From positions 2,593,001 through 2,657,000 of the forward strand of contig NC_020059.1 in the NCBI RefSeq assembly GCF_000330885.1: a stretch of 64,000 bases of DNA, given 5' to 3'. The position numbers and the translations under genes are program-made. A model generated the notes under the pieces. That model was not told where the DNA came from and made no database searches. It saw only the letters and a program-made list of their open reading frames with translations. Origin of the DNA: Rhizobium tropici CIAT 899 (GTDB lineage: Bacteria > Pseudomonadota > Alphaproteobacteria > Rhizobiales > Rhizobiaceae). This document shows positions 18,911-27,214 of the stretch, piece after piece; within the stretch, counting starts at the first letter, position 1; every line of letters starts with the position of its first letter.

Positions 18911-20050
18911 TTAGCGACCGCCCAGGACCGTGCGGATTTCCACAAGGCTCGAACGCACCCGCAGAATATGGAAGCCCATGGTCGCAAGATGGCTCGGCAT
19001 GAAGGAGCTGTCTTCAGGCCCATTGGAAATGATGAAGGGTTGAATGCGCAAAGCCGTCTGCAGCTGCGTCGTGACGTCGGCCCAAAGCGTGGCGACATTG
19101 CGTTCGGCAATCACCTGCTGGAAATCCGAACGGGCCGCCATCAGGATACCGTAGCTCGCATAAAGCTGCCCATAGGCAAACCAGAAGCGATCGTCAGCCC
19201 GCATATCCAGCCAACCATAGCTGTGATCCCCCGCCCTCCGGGCCAATATGTCCGCCGTGCTGCCGAGATCGTTGGCAATATGGTCGACGAACTGCAGGAG
19301 GTTGTCGGCACGTCCGTCGAAAATCGCCTTGCAATTGCCGAGGTCGCTATTGAAGCTGCGCAGATTGCTCATTGCAGCGCGATAATAGCTTGGGCTCGGC
19401 GTCTTCGGTCCGAAGGGATGCAGGCCGAAATACCAGCTCGACTCGTCGAACTGCAGGTTGCCGCGCGCCTTCTGCAGATCGCTGTTGATGCCGGATGTCC
19501 CGCGCACACGGCCGAGCGTATCGACCAGCTCCGCCGAGGTGCGGCGAACGACCGAATTGATGCCCCGCTGGAAGGAAGCCTTGTTGTCGAGGAAGGGCGT
19601 GTCATCCCATGAAATGCCGAAGAAGCCGAGCTTGTAGAGCAGCATAGAGGAAATCCAGGCATTCTGGTTGACGTTGAAATCGATCAGATCGGTGGCAACG
19701 TCGACGACAGCCGAGGTTTGGCAGGTCTTAGGTGCTGTTGCAGCCGCCTGCTGACCATCCGTCGCAGGCAGCTCCTGTCCGGCGGAATTTTTGCGCTCGG
19801 AGAATTTGTAGACGTCCGGATAAGCCGGATTGAACCCGGTCCAGACCTGCGTTTGCCAAACGAAATAGACATAAAGCAGCGCCATCAGCGCCACGAAGGC
19901 AGCAAGCGGCAGCTTGATCAGCCAGTTGCGCTGCCGATACCAGCCATGAGCGGCAAGAAATGGCCAGCTTAGCCCGACGAAAACCAATCCCAGCCAGCGC
20001 GCGAAAGCGGCCCAGATCCGCTTGAAGAACGCCGTGATCGAGTCAAGCAT
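18911..20050 (-). CDS. DUF2333 family membrane-anchored protein
   Basis: This 379-residue protein has an N-terminal hydrophobic region with a clear transmembrane helix (LIKLPLAAFVALMALLYVYF, about residues 44-63). A largely helical periplasmic domain follows. DUF2333 landmarks are WTGFNPAYPDVY, SWYFGLHPFGPKTPSPSYYR and DDRFWFAYGQLYASYGIL. ATG 20050 is chosen because AGGAGG lies seven bases upstream; a GTG at 20056 is too close to that site. The function is unknown. It is downstream of, and on the same strand as, the coiled-coil gene, separated by about 200 bp. Confidence 0.82.
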   Translation of the reverse strand: MLDSITAFFKRIWAAFARWLGLVFVGLSWPFLAAHGWYRQRNWLIKLPLAAFVALMALLYVYFVWQTQVWTGFNPAYPDVYKFSERKNSAGQELPATDGQQAAATAPKTCQTSAVVDVATDLIDFNVNQNAWISSMLLYKLGFFGISWDDTPFLDNKASFQRGINSVVRRTSAELVDTLGRVRGTSGINSDLQKARGNLQFDESSWYFGLHPFGPKTPSPSYYRAAMSNLRSFNSDLGNCKAIFDGRADNLLQFVDHIANDLGSTADILARRAGDHSYGWLDMRADDRFWFAYGQLYASYGILMAARSDFQQVIAERNVATLWADVTTQLQTALRIQPFIISNGPEDSSFMPSHLATMGFHILRVRSSLVEIRTVLGGR

Positions 20051-20247
20051 GGACACGCCTCCTAAACCCTACCGCGCATCCTGCCGACACGCGAAGGACG
20101 CACCACACCAACCTGCGCAATGGACGCCGCGAAAATCGCCGCGGTCCTCGGATCATTAAGTCCTTATCGCCACTCGCGTTCCAGCAAATATGTGTTCTTG
20201 GGACAAACAACAACCGTCCGAACGGAATTTTCGGTGACGGACGGCAA

Positions 20248-21270
20248 TCAACCCTCAGGTTGCGTCTCTTCCGCCACTTCGCCCGAATCTGAGGATGCGG
20301 GCAGCGGATGACGCTCCAACCGTCGTTTGAAGACAGCATCGACATGAGCCTTGCGCACGGCAAGATCATGCCCCGCCAGCACATTCGTCTCGAAGGCCTG
20401 GATCAGGCTCTCGACCGCTCCCGTTCGCGAAACCCTAATCGATACCGGCTCCACTTCTGACGCCAATGCCTTGAGCAGGGCGATCCGCTGCTCGATATCG
20501 ACGCTCAGCTTGGCTGCCATCGCGCCGATGGCGGCGATCTGATTGTTCAGGGCAGCCGCCAGCCCTTCGTAAATGTCTATGAGGCGCTGCCGCACGGTGC
20601 GGCGGGATTGAAGCTCCTGTTCTTGCCGCCGAATATCATCCTGCTCGGTCACCAGAGCGCGATAGTCCGCTTCGAGTTCGGACTGCAGATTGGCATGGCG
20701 TGAAGATGGGCGGTTGCGCCTCTGATACATGAGTTTTTCCGCCAGGACGTCGGCCCGGCGCTGCACCTCCTCTATCTCGAAATCGAGCTTCCTGCGCCTC
20801 TCGATCACGCCTTCGAGTTGAAGTTCGCATTCACGAAAGCACCGGGAGAATACGGGTCTCGCCTGCTTGAAAAGAAGATCGAGTTCGGCCGATACAGCAA
20901 GGGCTGCGTCGACATTGACGATGATCTCATCTGGCCCCATGGGTCTGCGTGCAAGCACCCGGCTGAGCAAGCCTGCATTTTCAAGGCCGATCTTCTCATT
21001 GAACAATCGCCGATGCTGCAGATCAGCCTCGTCGGTCGCATGATCCAGCTCTTTGACGAGCGACAGGGCGACTGATTTCCAACGGTCGAGCAATTCGACC
21101 GCTTCGCGAACAAATGCCTCTTCGACCGGAAAATTAACGGCTGCGGCGTGCTCGCTGTCCCTCGCGTGGCGGGCGAGCGTCGCTACTGCCGAATTCGCGT
21201 CGTTCATAGCGTCTTCGAGCGTCGTCCGCGCCTTATCGAGCATGCCATCGAAGGAATAAGGCCTGAGCAT
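20248..21270 (-). CDS. Hypothetical coiled-coil protein
   Basis: I do not recognise a named family. The 340 residues are highly charged and almost entirely helical. Long heptad-like stretches occur around 150-235 (for example LEGVIERRRKLDFEIEEVQR and QDDIRRQEQELQSRRTVRQR). There is no signal peptide or membrane segment. The C-terminal tail is acidic and Ser/Glu-rich. The ATG at 21270 has GGAGGGAA upstream. It precedes the DUF2333 membrane protein on the same strand, so the two may work together, for example as a cytosolic partner of an envelope protein. That is inference. Confidence 0.65.
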   Translation of the reverse strand: MLRPYSFDGMLDKARTTLEDAMNDANSAVATLARHARDSEHAAAVNFPVEEAFVREAVELLDRWKSVALSLVKELDHATDEADLQHRRLFNEKIGLENAGLLSRVLARRPMGPDEIIVNVDAALAVSAELDLLFKQARPVFSRCFRECELQLEGVIERRRKLDFEIEEVQRRADVLAEKLMYQRRNRPSSRHANLQSELEADYRALVTEQDDIRRQEQELQSRRTVRQRLIDIYEGLAAALNNQIAAIGAMAAKLSVDIEQRIALLKALASEVEPVSIRVSRTGAVESLIQAFETNVLAGHDLAVRKAHVDAVFKRRLERHPLPASSDSGEVAEETQPEG

Positions 21271-21339
21271 GAAAACATTCCCTCCCCTACCCTTGGCGCG
21301 AGACTAGTCGCTTCCGGAGGAGAAGGAAATGCTCGAAAA

Positions 21340-21726
21340 CTATTGGGTAGCGGCAGGATTCTTCAAATAGGCAATAAGGTTATCGAGGTCCCTGTCGTTT
21401 TTCAGACCTGGGAAGGACATCCGGGTGCCTTTGACGAGGAATTGCGGCGCCGGCAGATATTTCCGCAGCAGCGCTTCATCCCAGACCTTGCCATCAGCCC
21501 CGAATGCCCTCATCGCCGGCGAATAGGCGTAATCCGGCTTGCTTGCGACGGCTCGCCCGACGATTCCCATCAGCGAGGGGCCGACGCGATTGTCTGGCCC
21601 GGTCGCCGTATGACATGCCCCGCATTTCTTGAAAACGACGGCACCCGCGACGGCATCGCCATCCGCGAGCACGGAAGAAGTCGAGGCAAGCACGATGACC
21701 GCCGACGCCAGACATTGCAGTTTCAT
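21340..21726 (-). CDS. Class I cytochrome c, periplasmic
   Basis: The 128-residue product has a signal peptide ending near ASTSSVLA (residues 14-21), a single heme-binding CGACH and the distal Met ligand in GTRMSFPGL. GPSLMGIVGR lies between them. This is the classical mitochondrial-type cytochrome c layout (c2/cycM-like), an electron carrier between the bc1 complex and oxidases. The start ATG is preceded by GAGAGAGG. No oxidase gene is adjacent. Confidence 0.9.
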   Translation of the reverse strand: MKLQCLASAVIVLASTSSVLADGDAVAGAVVFKKCGACHTATGPDNRVGPSLMGIVGRAVASKPDYAYSPAMRAFGADGKVWDEALLRKYLPAPQFLVKGTRMSFPGLKNDRDLDNLIAYLKNPAATQ

Positions 21727-21815
21727 CCTCTCTCCCCGTCAGCCTCGACCTCGATAGGCAATTACGTGCCGAATATAGTCCGAACTGCTATCGAAAGCCT
21801 GCACGAGCGGCTGCT

Positions 21816-22397
21816 TCACTCGCAAGTAATCGCCTCCTCCCAGTGGCGACGGCAAAGCGAAACATATTTGTCGCTGCCGCCGATCTCGATCTGCGCGCCT
21901 TCGCGCACGACATTGCCGGCAGCGTCCAAGCGCACCACCATCGTCGCCTTGCGCCCGCAATGGCAGATGGTGCGCACCTCCCGCAATTCGTCGGCGATGG
22001 TCAGCAGCTCCTGCGATCCCGGAAACAGATGTCCATGGAAATCCGTGCGCAGCCCATAAGCCATGACCGGAAGGCCGAGGCGGTCGACGATATGGGCAAG
22101 CTGCCAGACCTGCTCGCGCGTCAGAAATTGCGCCTCGTCGACGAAGACGCATGCGAGCGGTTCGCTTGCATGCATTTCATCGACCATCGCATAGAGATCG
22201 TCGTTGGTTTCGAACGGCAAGGCATCCATCGTCAGTCCGATGCGCGAGGCGATGGTGCCGCGGCCGGCACGATCGTCGAGAGCCGCGATGAAAGCCGCCG
22301 TGCGCATGCCGCGCTCCTGATAATTATAGGCAGCCTGCAGCAGCATGGTCGATTTGCCGGCATTCATCGTCGAATAATGGAAGTAGAGCTTGGCCAT
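21816..22397 (-). CDS. tdk: Thymidine kinase
   Basis: The salvage enzyme phosphorylates thymidine with ATP. Using ATG 22397 (with AAGGAG upstream) gives 193 residues, the normal length; the frame upstream of it is non-coding. Walker A is FHYSTMNAGKSTMLLQ near the N-terminus. The DEAQF catalytic/Walker B motif is FVDEAQFLTREQV. A C-terminal zinc site is suggested by CHCGRKATMV and CRRHW. The lasso-region GGSDKYVSLCR is present. It is divergent from choX. Confidence 0.95.
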   Translation of the reverse strand: MAKLYFHYSTMNAGKSTMLLQAAYNYQERGMRTAAFIAALDDRAGRGTIASRIGLTMDALPFETNDDLYAMVDEMHASEPLACVFVDEAQFLTREQVWQLAHIVDRLGLPVMAYGLRTDFHGHLFPGSQELLTIADELREVRTICHCGRKATMVVRLDAAGNVVREGAQIEIGGSDKYVSLCRRHWEEAITCE

Positions 22398-22631
22398 GAC
22401 ATTCTCCTTGAATGCTTCATGGGAGCTGCGTGACAATAAGGAAAGATAGTCTCGGCGAAAACCACAGGATTCAGGCGTGTTTCGCCGAAGGGCCAAAAGC
22501 CTTGGCCAGCGGCGGACAGAAAAAGGCGGGCGTCGCATTCAGCCCCCTCAAACCGCCGCAAATACACTGTGGTCGCTTGAAAATGTCAGTTATTGATGGT
22601 TGCTTGGGAACGTTAGACTGGGAGTCACGCA

Positions 22632-23588
22632 ATGATAAAAATGACCCTTACTGCATTCGCTTTCGCTTCAACTCTCTCCGCATTGACATTGGGAGCCAGC
22701 ACGGCCTCCGCAGCCGAACCGGCAAGCTGTGGCACCGTACATTTTGCTGATGTGGGCTGGACCGATATCACCTCCACCACGGCAACCGCCTCCGTTCTTC
22801 TGAAGGCACTCGGCTACGACACGGACGTCAAGGTGCTCGCCGTTCCGGTGACCTACCAGTCGCTTAAGAACAAGGACATCGACGTTTTCCTCGGCAACTG
22901 GATGCCCTCCATGGCCGAGAACATCAAGCCGTTCGCCGCGGACAAGTCGGTCGAAACCGTCCGCGCCAACCTGGAAGGCGCCAAGTATACGCTCGCGACC
23001 AACGAAAAGGGTGCCGCGCTCGGCATCAAGGACTTCAAGGATATCGCCGCTCATAAGGACGATCTCGACGGAAAAATCTACGGCATCGAGCCGGGCAACG
23101 ACGGCAACCGTCTGGTGATCGACATGGTCGACAAGAACACTTTCGGGCTCAAGGGCTTCGAAGTGGTCGAGTCCTCCGAGCAGGGCATGCTGGCACAGGT
23201 GTCCCGCGCCGACAAGGAAGGCAAGCCGATCATCTTCCTCGGCTGGGCGCCGCATCCAATGAACACCACCTACAAGATGACCTACCTCACCGGCGGCGAC
23301 GATGTGTTCGGGCCGAACTTCGGTGGTGCGACGGTCTATACCAACGTCCGGGCCGGCTACCTGCAGGAATGCTCGAACGTCGGCGCTTTCGTCAAGAATC
23401 TCGTCTTCTCGCTGCCGATGGAAAACGAAATCATGGGCAAGATCCTGAACGACAGCAAGGAGCCGGAAGCGGCTGCCACCGAATGGCTGAAGGCCAATCC
23501 GTCGGCGGTCACGCCATGGCTTGCCGGCGTCACCACCAAGGATGGCGGTGACGGCCTGGCAGCGGTCAAGGCCAAGCTCGGCCTGTAA
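22632..23588 (+). CDS. choX: Choline ABC transporter, periplasmic substrate-binding protein
   Basis: ChoX captures choline (and acetylcholine weakly) in the periplasm for the ChoVW importer. The 318-residue precursor has a signal peptide ending near ASTASAA (residues 22-28). Aromatic box residues are visible in VGWTDITST, LGNWMPSM and FLGWAPHPMN, and GIEPGNDGNR contains the Asn ligand loop, consistent with ChoX. GGGAG precedes the ATG by seven bases. It heads the choXWV operon. A hairpin right after it probably raises its expression relative to the membrane and ATPase genes. Confidence 0.94.
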   Translation: MIKMTLTAFAFASTLSALTLGASTASAAEPASCGTVHFADVGWTDITSTTATASVLLKALGYDTDVKVLAVPVTYQSLKNKDIDVFLGNWMPSMAENIKPFAADKSVETVRANLEGAKYTLATNEKGAALGIKDFKDIAAHKDDLDGKIYGIEPGNDGNRLVIDMVDKNTFGLKGFEVVESSEQGMLAQVSRADKEGKPIIFLGWAPHPMNTTYKMTYLTGGDDVFGPNFGGATVYTNVRAGYLQECSNVGAFVKNLVFSLPMENEIMGKILNDSKEPEAAATEWLKANPSAVTPWLAGVTTKDGGDGLAAVKAKLGL

Positions 23589-23604
23589 TACACGGATGGA
23601 TGGA

Positions 23605-23626
23605 GGGGCGGCCAAACCGCCCCTTT
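23605..23626 (+). terminator. Intra-operon hairpin between choX and choW
   Basis: GGGGCGG, a CCAAA loop and CCGCCCC are followed by a short T tract. The position after a binding-protein gene fits a partial terminator or 3'-end stabiliser that favours choX mRNA. Confidence 0.6.
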
Positions 23627-23771
23627 CTCTTCCTTGAACGGACTGCTTGCTTTCGCGTCCCGCCATCTCCGGAGAATGTCCGGCCCGGCGTGACACATCG
23701 TTATTCCGCGGCGGCACCTCCGGCATCGTATGTAACAATCGGAAACGCCGCCCCCAATCGTGGGCAAAGAT

Positions 23772-24617
23772 GTGAACTGGTTAACCGATTACCGCATCCC
23801 TATCGGGCCATGGGCCAAAGCCATCGTCGATTGGCTGACGAGCAATGTCACATGGTTCTTCGACGGCCTTTCCTTCGTGGTCGCGCACGGAATCAAATGG
23901 CTGCTGTTCCTCTTGCAGGCACCGCATCCGCTGATCGTCGTCGTCGCCTTCACGGCAATTGCCTATTGGATGCGCCGGAGCGTCACCATCACGGTCCTCA
24001 CCCTGATCGGCCTGCTGATCACCATCAACCAGGGCTATTGGAAAGAGACGACCGAGACGCTGGCACTGGTATTGGCCTCCACCTTCGTATGCATGCTGGT
24101 GGGCGTGCCGCTCGGCATCGCGGCAGCACGCCGTCCCTGGCTTTACTCCATCATGCGGCCGATACTCGATCTGATGCAGACCATCCCGACCTTCGTGTAT
24201 CTGGTGCCGGCAATGATCCTGCTCGGTCTCGGCATGGTCCCGGGCTTGGTTGCCACCGTCGTCTTTGCTCTTCCCGCACCGATCCGCATGACTCGCCTCG
24301 GCATCATTTCCACTCCCCCTTCGCTGGTGGAGGCAGCTGAATCCTTCGGTGCGACGCCTCGCCAGGTTCTGCGCAAGGTCGAGCTGCCCTTCGCCACGCC
24401 GCAGATCATGGCTGGCCTGACGCAGACCATCATGCTGTCACTCTCGATGGTCTCGATCGCGGCACTCGTCGGCGCCCCCGGGCTCGGCGTGCCCGTACTG
24501 CGCGCACTGAATAGCGTCAATGTCGCCAAGAGCTTCGATTCCGGCGCCTGCATCGTCATCCTGGCGATCATTCTCGACCGTATGTTCCGCGCGCCCGGCG
24601 AAGGAGACCACTCATGA
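23772..24617 (+). CDS. choW: Choline ABC transporter, permease
   Basis: This is an inner-membrane permease of the ProW/OpuAB type, 281 residues. It starts at GTG 23772 (VNWLTDYRIPIGPW); GTG 23760 would add four residues. Six or so hydrophobic helices are present. The EAA loop is EAAESFGATPRQVLRKVELP, the contact to ChoV. The end overlaps choV by four bases (ATGA), which indicates translational coupling. Confidence 0.92.
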   Translation: MNWLTDYRIPIGPWAKAIVDWLTSNVTWFFDGLSFVVAHGIKWLLFLLQAPHPLIVVVAFTAIAYWMRRSVTITVLTLIGLLITINQGYWKETTETLALVLASTFVCMLVGVPLGIAAARRPWLYSIMRPILDLMQTIPTFVYLVPAMILLGLGMVPGLVATVVFALPAPIRMTRLGIISTPPSLVEAAESFGATPRQVLRKVELPFATPQIMAGLTQTIMLSLSMVSIAALVGAPGLGVPVLRALNSVNVAKSFDSGACIVILAIILDRMFRAPGEGDHS

Positions 24618-25663
24618 CTGTCGCCGTCGATTTCAAAAATGTCAGCATCATCTTCGGCGATCGTCCAGATGCCGCCCTGAAACTTGTCGACGCAGGCAAG
24701 TCGCGCGACGAGATCGGTAAATCCACCGGCATGGTGCTCGGTGTAGCCAATGCCTCCCTGCAAATCGAAGAGGGCGAAATTCTCGTGCTGATGGGCCTGT
24801 CCGGCTCCGGCAAATCGACCCTACTGCGCGCTGTCAACGGCCTTGCGCCCGTCGTGCGTGGCGATGTCGTCGTCAACACCAAGAATGGCCCGATCAATCC
24901 TTACACCTGCAGCCCAAAAGCCCTGCGCGACCTGCGCATGCACACCGTCTCCATGGTTTTCCAGCAGTTCGCGCTGCTGCCCTGGCGCACGGTCGCCGAC
25001 AATGTCGGCTTCGGGCTAGAGCTTGCCGGCGTGCCGGATGCTGAGCGCAAGAAGCGCGTCGACGAGCAGCTACAGCTCGTCAACCTCACGCAATGGGCCA
25101 ATCGCAAGGTCAATGAACTTTCTGGTGGCATGCAGCAGCGCGTCGGTCTCGCCCGTGCCTTTGCGACCGGAGCGCCGATCCTGCTCATGGACGAGCCGTT
25201 CTCCGCGCTCGACCCACTGATCCGCACCCGCCTGCAGGACGAACTCCTGGAATTCCAGCGCCGCCTGAAGCGCACGATCCTGTTCGTCAGCCACGATCTG
25301 GACGAGGCATTCCGCATCGGCAACCGCATCGCCATTATGGAAAGCGGTCATATCATCCAGTGCGGAACGCCACAGGAGATCGTCAAGAACCCTGCCGACC
25401 AATATGTTGCCGACTTCGTGCAGCACATGAACCCGATCAGCATGCTGACGGCGCGGGATGTCATGCAGCAGGGCGTCGGACATTCGGCCAATGCGGGTTC
25501 CGTCACCGCGACGGCAACCGCCGCGACACCGCTCATCGATATCCTTGACGCCTTGACGCGCCAGCCGGGCAATATCGGCGTTGTTGACAATGGCACGATT
25601 ATTGGAACGATCTCCGCGCAAGACGTGGTGTCAGGCCTCACCAGCCACCGGCGAAAGGAGTAG
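24614..25663 (+). CDS. choV: Choline ABC transporter, ATP-binding protein
   Basis: The 349-residue ATPase of the quaternary-amine (ProV) class energises choline uptake. Walker A is GLSGSGKST, the Q-loop VFQQFALLPWRTV, the signature LSGGMQQR, Walker B ILLMDEPFSALD and the switch His in FVSHDLDEA. The C-terminal part (about 275-345) contains a single CBS-like segment ending GTISAQDVVSGL, where ProV/OpuAA proteins usually have osmosensing CBS domains. It overlaps choW by four bases. Confidence 0.94.
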   Translation: MTVAVDFKNVSIIFGDRPDAALKLVDAGKSRDEIGKSTGMVLGVANASLQIEEGEILVLMGLSGSGKSTLLRAVNGLAPVVRGDVVVNTKNGPINPYTCSPKALRDLRMHTVSMVFQQFALLPWRTVADNVGFGLELAGVPDAERKKRVDEQLQLVNLTQWANRKVNELSGGMQQRVGLARAFATGAPILLMDEPFSALDPLIRTRLQDELLEFQRRLKRTILFVSHDLDEAFRIGNRIAIMESGHIIQCGTPQEIVKNPADQYVADFVQHMNPISMLTARDVMQQGVGHSANAGSVTATATAATPLIDILDALTRQPGNIGVVDNGTIIGTISAQDVVSGLTSHRRKE

Positions 25664-25699
25664 TCGCTCGCGACTGCTCCTCAATTCATGGAGCAGGCA

Positions 25700-26191
25700 A
25701 TGAATGACAAGCCATCGGTGCTGAGGGAAACGGATGAGGATGCGCGCGTTCAGGCGCGTAACCTCATGCACAAAGCCGCACATGCGGCCTTGGCCGTCAT
25801 CGATCCCGACACCGGCTTTCCCTCCGTCAGCCGCGTCCTGACTGCCATGGATGCCGATGGCGCTCCGGTCATCCTGGTCTCCGGCCTCTCCTCACATACC
25901 AAGGCTTTGATGAAGGACAGCCGCGCTTCGGCGCTCTTCGGCGAGCCCGGCAAGGGCGATCCTCTCGCCCATCCTCGCCTGACCTTACGCTGCAGCGCGG
26001 AGCGCATCGAGCGGCGAAGCCAGGCTCACGATCGCATCCGAACGCTTTTTCTCGATCGCCACCCGAAATCCAAGCTCTATATCGACTTTCCGGACTTCTG
26101 CTTCTTCCGCCTCGTTCCTCTGGATGCCAGCCTGAACGGCGGCTTCGGAAGGGCTTATATCTTGTCCTCGCAGGACCTGATGATGCTTTAA
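25700..26191 (+). CDS. HugZ-like pyridoxamine 5'-phosphate oxidase family protein
   Basis: This is a 163-residue flavin/heme-binding split-barrel protein. HAALAVIDPDTGFPSVSRV and ILVSGLSSHTKALMKDSRAS are typical of the family that includes heme-utilisation protein HugZ; FPDFCFFRL and GFGRAYIL lie in the second half. Unlike classic HugZ there is no second C-terminal domain. ATG 25700 follows GGAG by six bases; ATG 25688 would add four residues. It follows choV by about 36 bp and could be read from the same transcript. The substrate is unknown. Confidence 0.8.
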   Translation: MNDKPSVLRETDEDARVQARNLMHKAAHAALAVIDPDTGFPSVSRVLTAMDADGAPVILVSGLSSHTKALMKDSRASALFGEPGKGDPLAHPRLTLRCSAERIERRSQAHDRIRTLFLDRHPKSKLYIDFPDFCFFRLVPLDASLNGGFGRAYILSSQDLMML

Positions 26192-26557
26192 GCCGAAAAC
26201 AGAGCGCGCGGGCAATAAGTCATACAATAGTGCGAGAATTAGTAGTCGGACAGCTCGAAGTAGAAATGGCTGATATTGGCGGGTTGCAAATCTCCGGTGA
26301 CCAAATTTGGCATATTTGCTGCTCCGAAACGATAAGAATCGACCTATTTTGGTCTAATCGAGCCCCTGGATGGGACGTTAGGGACGCCTGCATCATCGCC
26401 CGAGCATCATACGTACATATCTAAAACAGCATACTCGATACCTTAAATTTAGGTATATACAATCTTCGACCGGTCTTGGTATTGTTAGATATCGGTAAGG
26501 ACCGGGTTGGAAATAGCACAATTTCTGATTTACGCTCCGCATTGGGAAGTTTAAAAG
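26192..26557 (+). other. AT-rich intergenic region upstream of nolR
   Basis: No gene is supported in these 366 bp. Several TTAG/CTAA elements occur (for example in ATTAGTAGTCGGACA near 26237 and around 26450 and 26480). They might be NolR half-sites for autoregulation, but the motif is short and the match loose. A small imperfect palindrome, ACCTTAAATTTAGGT, is near 26440. Confidence 0.35.
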
Positions 26558-26875
26558 ATGAAGACAAGAGATTTGGCCGAACACTCTAATGTTGCGGCAG
26601 CATTATTATCAGCAATGGCGAACCCGAAGCGCCTTTTGATCCTTTGCAGTCTCGTTAAAGGTGAAGTTCCAGTTGGCGTTCTTGCCAATCAGGTCGGACT
26701 GAGCCAATCAGCACTTTCCCAGCATCTTTCGAAGCTTCGCGCCCAAAAGCTGGTCAAGACGCGTCGTGATGCTCAAACTATTTACTACTCCAGCACATCG
26801 GAATCCGTGATCCGTGTTCTCGAAACGCTGGAAGACATTTATTGCGAGCCGGAAAAAAGTAGATCGGCTGCCTAA
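26558..26875 (+). CDS. nolR: NolR-type ArsR-family transcriptional regulator
   Basis: This 105-residue winged-helix repressor is very close to S. meliloti NolR, which represses nodulation and other genes. The diagnostic run is LSAMANPKRLLIL followed by VGLSQSALSQHLSKLRAQ and TRRDAQTIYYSS. No cysteine pair of the metal-binding ArsR kind is present in the recognition helix, in keeping with NolR. The gene stands alone, with an AT-rich upstream region and a strong terminator downstream. The orthologous role is inferred from sequence similarity. Confidence 0.85.
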   Translation: MKTRDLAEHSNVAAALLSAMANPKRLLILCSLVKGEVPVGVLANQVGLSQSALSQHLSKLRAQKLVKTRRDAQTIYYSSTSESVIRVLETLEDIYCEPEKSRSAA

Positions 26876-26975
26876 GAGCTAAGATAGCTCCCGGCCTGTC
26901 GACGCATGATCTTTAGAGACAATTTAAATCTCGAAAGATCGACTTGCTTTCATTACCAGGTGTTTTACTGCTTTA

Positions 26976-27006
26976 ACTGGCAAATCCTTGGATTTGCCAG
27001 TTTTTT
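26976..27006 (+). terminator. Strong intrinsic terminator after nolR
   Basis: AACTGGCAAATCC and GGATTTGCCAGTT form a perfect 13-bp stem with a two-base loop (in practice a TT-centred tetraloop), followed by further Ts. It lies 100 bp after the nolR stop. Confidence 0.92.
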
Positions 27007-27214
27007 CGTATCCGGACTACCTCACGGTGCTTCGTGGCGCGCTTCGCGCCCGACATGTCGACACGCATTCTTCGACGCTCGACCTGCCGCCCTCGCCGCT
27101 ATCTTTGCCTTGACGCAAAAAGGGCGGCTGATAATTTGACCAAGCAGTAAATATAATAGCGCGGCGCAACGCCGTTGCCGGGAAATGGCCCCCGAATGGC
27201 CATTGGAGAACAGC

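Noticed and set aside
26230..26424. 64-codon frame upstream of nolR
   Set aside because: AT-rich intergenic composition and no ribosome site or similarity.
27120..27165. TTGACC and TATAAT near 27140 as a promoter of the aminotransferase gene
   Set aside because: The spacing is only about 10 bp, so the two elements cannot act together as a sigma70 promoter.
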